From Chryseobacterium sp. S0630 (GTDB lineage Bacteria > Bacteroidota > Bacteroidia > Flavobacteriales > Weeksellaceae), in the NCBI RefSeq assembly GCF_024158915.1, contig NZ_JAMZGF010000002.1, positions 62,001 through 126,000 of the forward strand: DNA of 64,000 nt, in the 5' to 3' direction. Positions 60,266 through 64,000 of the stretch are shown here, one piece after another. The number at the start of each line of letters is the position of its first letter. The first letter of the stretch is position 1. The translations under genes were made by a program, and so were the position numbers. The notes under the pieces are model-generated. The model was given only the letters and a program-made list of their open reading frames with translations, did not search any database and was not told the DNA's origin.

Positions 60266-62716
60266 TTGGCAGCTTTCGAACATACCAACGGATTAAAGAT
60301 CATTCAGCAATGGATGACCGATAAAGGTATTGCCCCTTTCAAATTTCAGCTGGAAACCTGGAAGAAATTTGGAACCGGATACAGCGGAATGGTCGTTGCT
60401 CCTACAGGTTTCGGAAAAACATTTTCTGTTTTTTTAGCCTTAATTTCAGATTTCCTGAATCATCCCGAACAATATAAAAAAGGATTAAAAATGCTCTGGA
60501 TAACGCCGCTTCGGTCTCTATCCAAAGATATTGCAAAAGCGATGCAGGAAGCTATTGATGAAATCGGACTTGATTGGGCTGTGGGCGTGAGAAACGGAGA
60601 TACTGATCCAAAAGTAAGACAACAGCAAGTCAAAAAAATGCCTGAAATTCTTGTTGTAACTCCTGAAAGCCTTCACCTGCTTCTGGCACAGAAAAATAAT
60701 GAAACATTTTTCAAGGATATGAAATGTGTAGCAGTGGATGAATGGCATGAATTACTAGGTTCAAAGCGCGGAGTTATGGTAGAACTCGGGATTTCACAGC
60801 TTATAAAATATGTTCCGAAGGTCAAAATCTGGGGGATCACAGCTACCATTGGAAATCTGGATGAAGCCATGGAAGTGCTTATTCCGTATGATATTAAAAA
60901 GACAAAAATTACAGCTAAAGAGCACAAAAAGATAGATATTCTCCCTGTTTTTCCGGATGAAATTGAGATATTGCCCTGGGCAGGACATCTTGGGAACAAA
61001 CTTGCAGATAAAGTGGTTCCTATTATTCTGGAATCAAAATCTACCATTGTATTTACGAATACCAGAAGTCAGAGCGAAATGTGGTATCAGCTTTTACTCG
61101 ATGCTTATCCTGATTTTGCAGGTCAGATTGCTATCCATCACAGCTCTATTGATGCTCATTTAAGAATCTGGATTGAGGAAAATTTGAGTTCCGGAAAATT
61201 AAAAGCCGTGGTTTCTACATCATCTCTCGATCTTGGAATTGATTTTAAACCTGTAGATACGGTCATTCAAATTGGTTCAGCCAAAGGAGTTGCCCGTTTT
61301 CTTCAAAGAGCCGGACGTAGTGGCCACTCTCCTTTTGAAACCTCCAAAATCTATTGTGTTCCCACCCATTCTTTGGAACTGATTGAAGTTTCAGCTCTAA
61401 AAGAAGCCGTAAAACAGAAAGTCGTTGAACCCAGAGAGCCACAGGTTTTATGTTTCGATGTGCTGGTTCAGTTTCTGATGACACTGGCGGTTGGAGACGG
61501 ATTTTATCCTGATGAGCTATATCAGAGAATTAAAAAAGTATATGCCTTTCAGGAAATGCTTGATGAAGAGTGGAAAAGTATCCTCGAATTCCTCACCATT
61601 GGCGGCAGTGTGTTGAAAAGCTATGAAGAGTTTCATAAAATCGTCATCATGGAAGATGGTCTTTATAAGGTAACTTCAAGAAAAATAGCTATGCTCCACC
61701 GAATGAATATGGGCGTGATTGTGAGTGATGCCATGCTGAAGGTAAAATTTATTTCCGGCGGCTATATCGGAATGATTGAAGAATATTTTATTTCAAAATT
61801 AAAAAAAGAAGAAAAATTTATTCTGGCCGGGCGTACACTGGAAGTTGTCATCATTAAAGATATGACGGTATACGTGAGGGCAGCTAAAGGAAGAGCCCTG
61901 GTTCCGAGCTATCTTGGCGGAAGACTTCCTTTGAGTTCCAATCTGGGGCATTTTCTGAGAGAAAAACTTTCTCATGCCTTAAATCCTAAAGCTTCGGAAA
62001 AAGAGCTTAAATTTTTACACCCGCTTTTAATTAACCAGGAAAAAAACTCCCATATTCCCAAAGAAGATGAATTTTTGGTGGAATTGATTAAAAACCGTGA
62101 AGGATATCACTTGTTTATGTATCCTTTTGAAGGACGTCTGGTCCATGAAGTAATGGCTGCTCTGATTGCCTATCGGATCTCAAAACTTGCTCCAATCTCC
62201 TTTTCTATGGCGATGAATGATTATGGATTTGAACTCTTCAGTGATAAAGAAATTCCTTTAAATGAAGACAATCTTCAACAGATTTTAAGCAGAGAGAATC
62301 TGATGAATGATGTGATCGCAAGTATCAATTCTGCGGAAATGGCAAGGAGAAAATTTCGTGATATTGCAGTGATTTCTGGAATGGTAATTCAAAATTATGC
62401 AGGGCAACAACGTTCTAACAAATCATTACAAAGTTCTGCCGGATTGATTTTTAAAGTATTGGAAGACCATGATCCTAATCACTTTTTAATAAAACAGGCG
62501 TATACAGAAGTTTTTAATATGCAGCTCCAGGAACAGCGGCTTGTAGAAGCTTTTAAAAGAATTGAAAAATCCGAAATTATTTTAAAACATTCCCGATCAT
62601 TTACTCCGTTGAGTTTTCCAATTAAAGTGGACAGTTTACGACAAACGCTTTCAAGTGAAGGACTGGATGCGAGAATTAAAAGAATGCTGAAACTGTCTGA
62701 TATAAGTGATCTTTGA
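60266..62716 (+). CDS. Ligase-associated DEXH-box DNA helicase (Lhr-like)
   Basis: An 816-residue superfamily 2 helicase of the Lhr-related group. APTGFGKTFSVFLAL (Walker A, about residues 46-60), TPLRSLSKDI, VTPESLHLLLAQ, VDEWHELLG (D-E-W-H box) and TSSLDLGIDFKPVDTVIQIGSAKGVARFLQRAGRSGH (motifs V and VI) are clear. The long C-terminus has the Lhr-type wing and DUF4921-like regions. The start is TTG at 60266 (MAAFEHTNGLKII), because no ATG is in frame close upstream. It belongs with the exonuclease and ligase in a repair cassette. Confidence 0.93.
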   Translation: MAAFEHTNGLKIIQQWMTDKGIAPFKFQLETWKKFGTGYSGMVVAPTGFGKTFSVFLALISDFLNHPEQYKKGLKMLWITPLRSLSKDIAKAMQEAIDEIGLDWAVGVRNGDTDPKVRQQQVKKMPEILVVTPESLHLLLAQKNNETFFKDMKCVAVDEWHELLGSKRGVMVELGISQLIKYVPKVKIWGITATIGNLDEAMEVLIPYDIKKTKITAKEHKKIDILPVFPDEIEILPWAGHLGNKLADKVVPIILESKSTIVFTNTRSQSEMWYQLLLDAYPDFAGQIAIHHSSIDAHLRIWIEENLSSGKLKAVVSTSSLDLGIDFKPVDTVIQIGSAKGVARFLQRAGRSGHSPFETSKIYCVPTHSLELIEVSALKEAVKQKVVEPREPQVLCFDVLVQFLMTLAVGDGFYPDELYQRIKKVYAFQEMLDEEWKSILEFLTIGGSVLKSYEEFHKIVIMEDGLYKVTSRKIAMLHRMNMGVIVSDAMLKVKFISGGYIGMIEEYFISKLKKEEKFILAGRTLEVVIIKDMTVYVRAAKGRALVPSYLGGRLPLSSNLGHFLREKLSHALNPKASEKELKFLHPLLINQEKNSHIPKEDEFLVELIKNREGYHLFMYPFEGRLVHEVMAALIAYRISKLAPISFSMAMNDYGFELFSDKEIPLNEDNLQQILSRENLMNDVIASINSAEMARRKFRDIAVISGMVIQNYAGQQRSNKSLQSSAGLIFKVLEDHDPNHFLIKQAYTEVFNMQLQEQRLVEAFKRIEKSEIILKHSRSFTPLSFPIKVDSLRQTLSSEGLDARIKRMLKLSDISDL

Positions 62717-63083
62717 TAATCAATTAATGTATTATTTGTAAGAACAGATATGGCAATGAATATTTTTTTATGGCAAAGGCGCAAAAAATTGATAATAATA
62801 ACGTTTTAAGGCGCAAAGATTTTATCTCCTAAAAAATTTAGTTCTTTTAATCTTGCTGAAAATCTCACATTGAGCGAAGTCAAAATGTTCTTGCCTTTTA
62901 AATAAAATTTGATAATATAAAATTTGCGCCTTTGCGAGATTCTAAAATTTATAAAATCAAATAAAAAACCTATCGTTTTAATCTTATTCATAGCCTAATA
63001 TTATGAGTTAATATTCTTGATAATTTTAAATAATCATCGTAACTTAGAGTATACCTTCTTAGAAGTTTAAATAAAATTTAAAA
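62717..63083. other. Gene-free gap containing a family A repeat
   Basis: No coding frame. The first 220 bp are dominated by repeat copy 5; the rest is A/T-rich and should hold the promoter of gpmA, but I see no clear consensus. Confidence 0.6.
62772..62939. repeat. Dispersed palindromic repeat, family A, copy 5
   Basis: The ends GGCAAAGGCGCAAAA and TTTGCGCCTTTGCGAG are inverted. An internal segment at 62851-62895 (TCTTGCTGAAAATC, GAGCGAAGT, ATGTTCTTGCC) is the reverse complement of 14219-14263 in copy 1. Confidence 0.8.
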
Positions 63084-63686
63084 ATGGAAAAATTGTTCTT
63101 AGTCCGCCACGGACAGTCACTCTGGAATCTGGAAAACAGATTTACAGGGTGGAAAGATATTGATATAACAGAGGTTGGTATTGAAGAAGCAAAAAAAGCA
63201 GGTCTTGCTTTAAAAGGAGAAAGAATAGATATCGCATTCACTTCTGCATTGATCAGAGCACAGCATACCTTATCTATTATCCTTAATGAAATTGGAAATC
63301 CCAACATCCCGGTCATCAAAGACAAAGCATTAAACGAACGTTCTTACGGAAATCTGGAAGGACTCAACAAAGCAGAAACGGCTCTTAAGTATGGTGACGA
63401 ACAGGTTCATACCTGGCGCAGATCATTTGATGTTGTTCCACCAGGTGGAGAAAGCCTTAAAGATACTTACAACAGAGTGATTCCTTATTTTGAAAGCCAG
63501 ATAAGACCATTATTAAAACAGGGTGAAAATGTATTAATTGTGGCCCACGGAAATAGTCTTCGTGCCTTAATTATGTATCTGGAGCATCTTTCTCCTGAAG
63601 AAATTTTAGAAAGAGAAATTGCTACCGGCTTTCCACTGACTTATGTTTTTGATGAAAAATTTCATGTAAGCCGTAAAGTTGGATAA
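63084..63686 (+). CDS. gpmA: 2,3-bisphosphoglycerate-dependent phosphoglycerate mutase
   Basis: A 200-residue histidine phosphatase superfamily enzyme interconverting 3- and 2-phosphoglycerate in glycolysis. The phospho-histidine is H9 in [22 protein letters not shown], and [29 protein letters not shown] and [15 protein letters not shown] are the dPGM signatures. It is shorter than the 230-250 residues of many GpmA proteins but no motif is missing. It sits between the helicase and pdeM, interrupting the repair cassette. Confidence 0.93.
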   Translation: MEKLFLVRHGQSLWNLENRFTGWKDIDITEVGIEEAKKAGLALKGERIDIAFTSALIRAQHTLSIILNEIGNPNIPVIKDKALNERSYGNLEGLNKAETALKYGDEQVHTWRRSFDVVPPGGESLKDTYNRVIPYFESQIRPLLKQGENVLIVAHGNSLRALIMYLEHLSPEEILEREIATGFPLTYVFDEKFHVSRKVG

Positions 63687-63735
63687 ATATGAGCTAAATA
63701 GTTTAATTTTAGACATTCATTTTTCAATCCATCAA

Positions 63736-64000
63736 GTGTTGATAGCAACTAAAAATATTTCCATCCAAAACGAAACTTTCACTCTGACCAATCAGCGGGC
63801 AGTATTCTGGCAAAAAGAAAGGGCATTGATTCTTTCTGATCTGCACATCGGAAAAACAGCTCATTTTCGTAAAAATGGAATTGCACTGGCCAATCACATT
63901 ATGAAAAGCGATCTGGAAAGATTATCAGCACTGATTGAATATTTTCAGCCTGAAAAATTTATTGTAGTTGGAGATTTGCTTCATGCCGGAGACAATTCTG
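63736..64000 (+). CDS. pdeM: Ligase-associated DNA damage response endonuclease PdeM (5' part; runs off the window)
   Basis: The first 88 codons of a calcineurin-like phosphoesterase; the frame is open to the right edge. SDLHIGKTAHFRKNGIAL (metal motif D-x-H) and VVGDLLHAGDNS (G-D-x-x-H) match PdeM, the fourth member of the ligase-associated cassette. The start is GTG at 63736 or TTG at 63739, because the frame upstream has no ATG. It begins 49 bp after gpmA. Confidence 0.88.
   Translation, partial: MLIATKNISIQNETFTLTNQRAVFWQKERALILSDLHIGKTAHFRKNGIALANHIMKSDLERLSALIEYFQPEKFIVVGDLLHAGDNS

Noticed and set aside
1..64000. CRISPR array, prophage or conjugative element
   Set aside because: No regularly spaced direct repeats, phage structural genes, integrase or transfer genes were seen.

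Overview
The window looks like the chromosome of a Bacteroidota member, most likely a Chryseobacterium-type flavobacterium (Weeksellaceae). Base composition is AT-rich and Shine-Dalgarno signals are scarce. Several promoters fit the Bacteroidota form TTTG-N19-TAnnTTTG. The gene content also fits: a CzcA-TolC fusion, a TonB receptor with an N-terminal carboxypeptidase-regulatory-like domain, a ligase-associated DNA repair cassette and short Crp/Fnr proteins. I saw no tRNA, rRNA, CRISPR array or prophage. The genus is inferred from protein resemblance and was not tested by a search.

Layout. 1-4.2 kb: a metal-efflux RND pump fused to a TolC-like domain (cut by the left edge), with a small secreted protein upstream. 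4.4-6.9 kb: an MFS-siderophore-interacting protein-Crp/Fnr operon. 7.0-12.7 kb: an unknown protein, a divergent AraC/MFS pair, a serine hydrolase and a divergent metallo-hydrolase/HxlR pair. 12.8-19.5 kb: a biotin operon (diiron protein-bioF-bioD-bioB-bioA) with a divergent MocR regulator. 19.9-33.6 kb: a nine-gene, tightly packed NIS (NRPS-independent) siderophore operon with a divergent Fe(II)/2-oxoglutarate oxygenase at 33.8 kb. 35-44.5 kb: a serine hydrolase between inverted repeats, a secreted esterase, an unusual KAS III-like protein, Crp/Fnr, GNAT, nucleosidase and DsbA-like genes, and an MFS/hydrolase/HxlR locus. 44.49-46.28 kb: an intact IS1182-type element. 46.3-57.2 kb: MFS, MBL hydrolase, HTH protein, CAT-like acetyltransferase, several oxidoreductases and regulators, and an S41 peptidase. 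57.5-64 kb: the ligase-associated exonuclease-ligase-helicase cassette, gpmA, and the start of pdeM.

How the genes work together. In the siderophore operon the decarboxylase supplies a diamine, the monooxygenase N-hydroxylates it, the acyltransferase domain acylates it, and two IucA/IucC domains condense it with a carboxylate such as citrate. A MATE protein could export the product, and a TonB receptor plus a PepSY protein could import and reduce it. An acyl-activating enzyme and a carrier protein inside the same operon suggest an extra acyl or aryl building block. The biotin operon encodes all four late steps but no BioC/BioH; its first gene is an uncharacterised ferritin-like diiron protein overlapping bioF.

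Regulation. Two promoters carry FNR-type boxes (TTGAC/T-N4-ATCAA) at the same distance from their -7 elements. Each lies in a locus that encodes a Crp/Fnr protein with the FNR-like E-x-x-S-R recognition helix. Several divergent regulator pairs have long inverted repeats between them. Three families of palindromic dispersed repeats fill many of the larger intergenic gaps.
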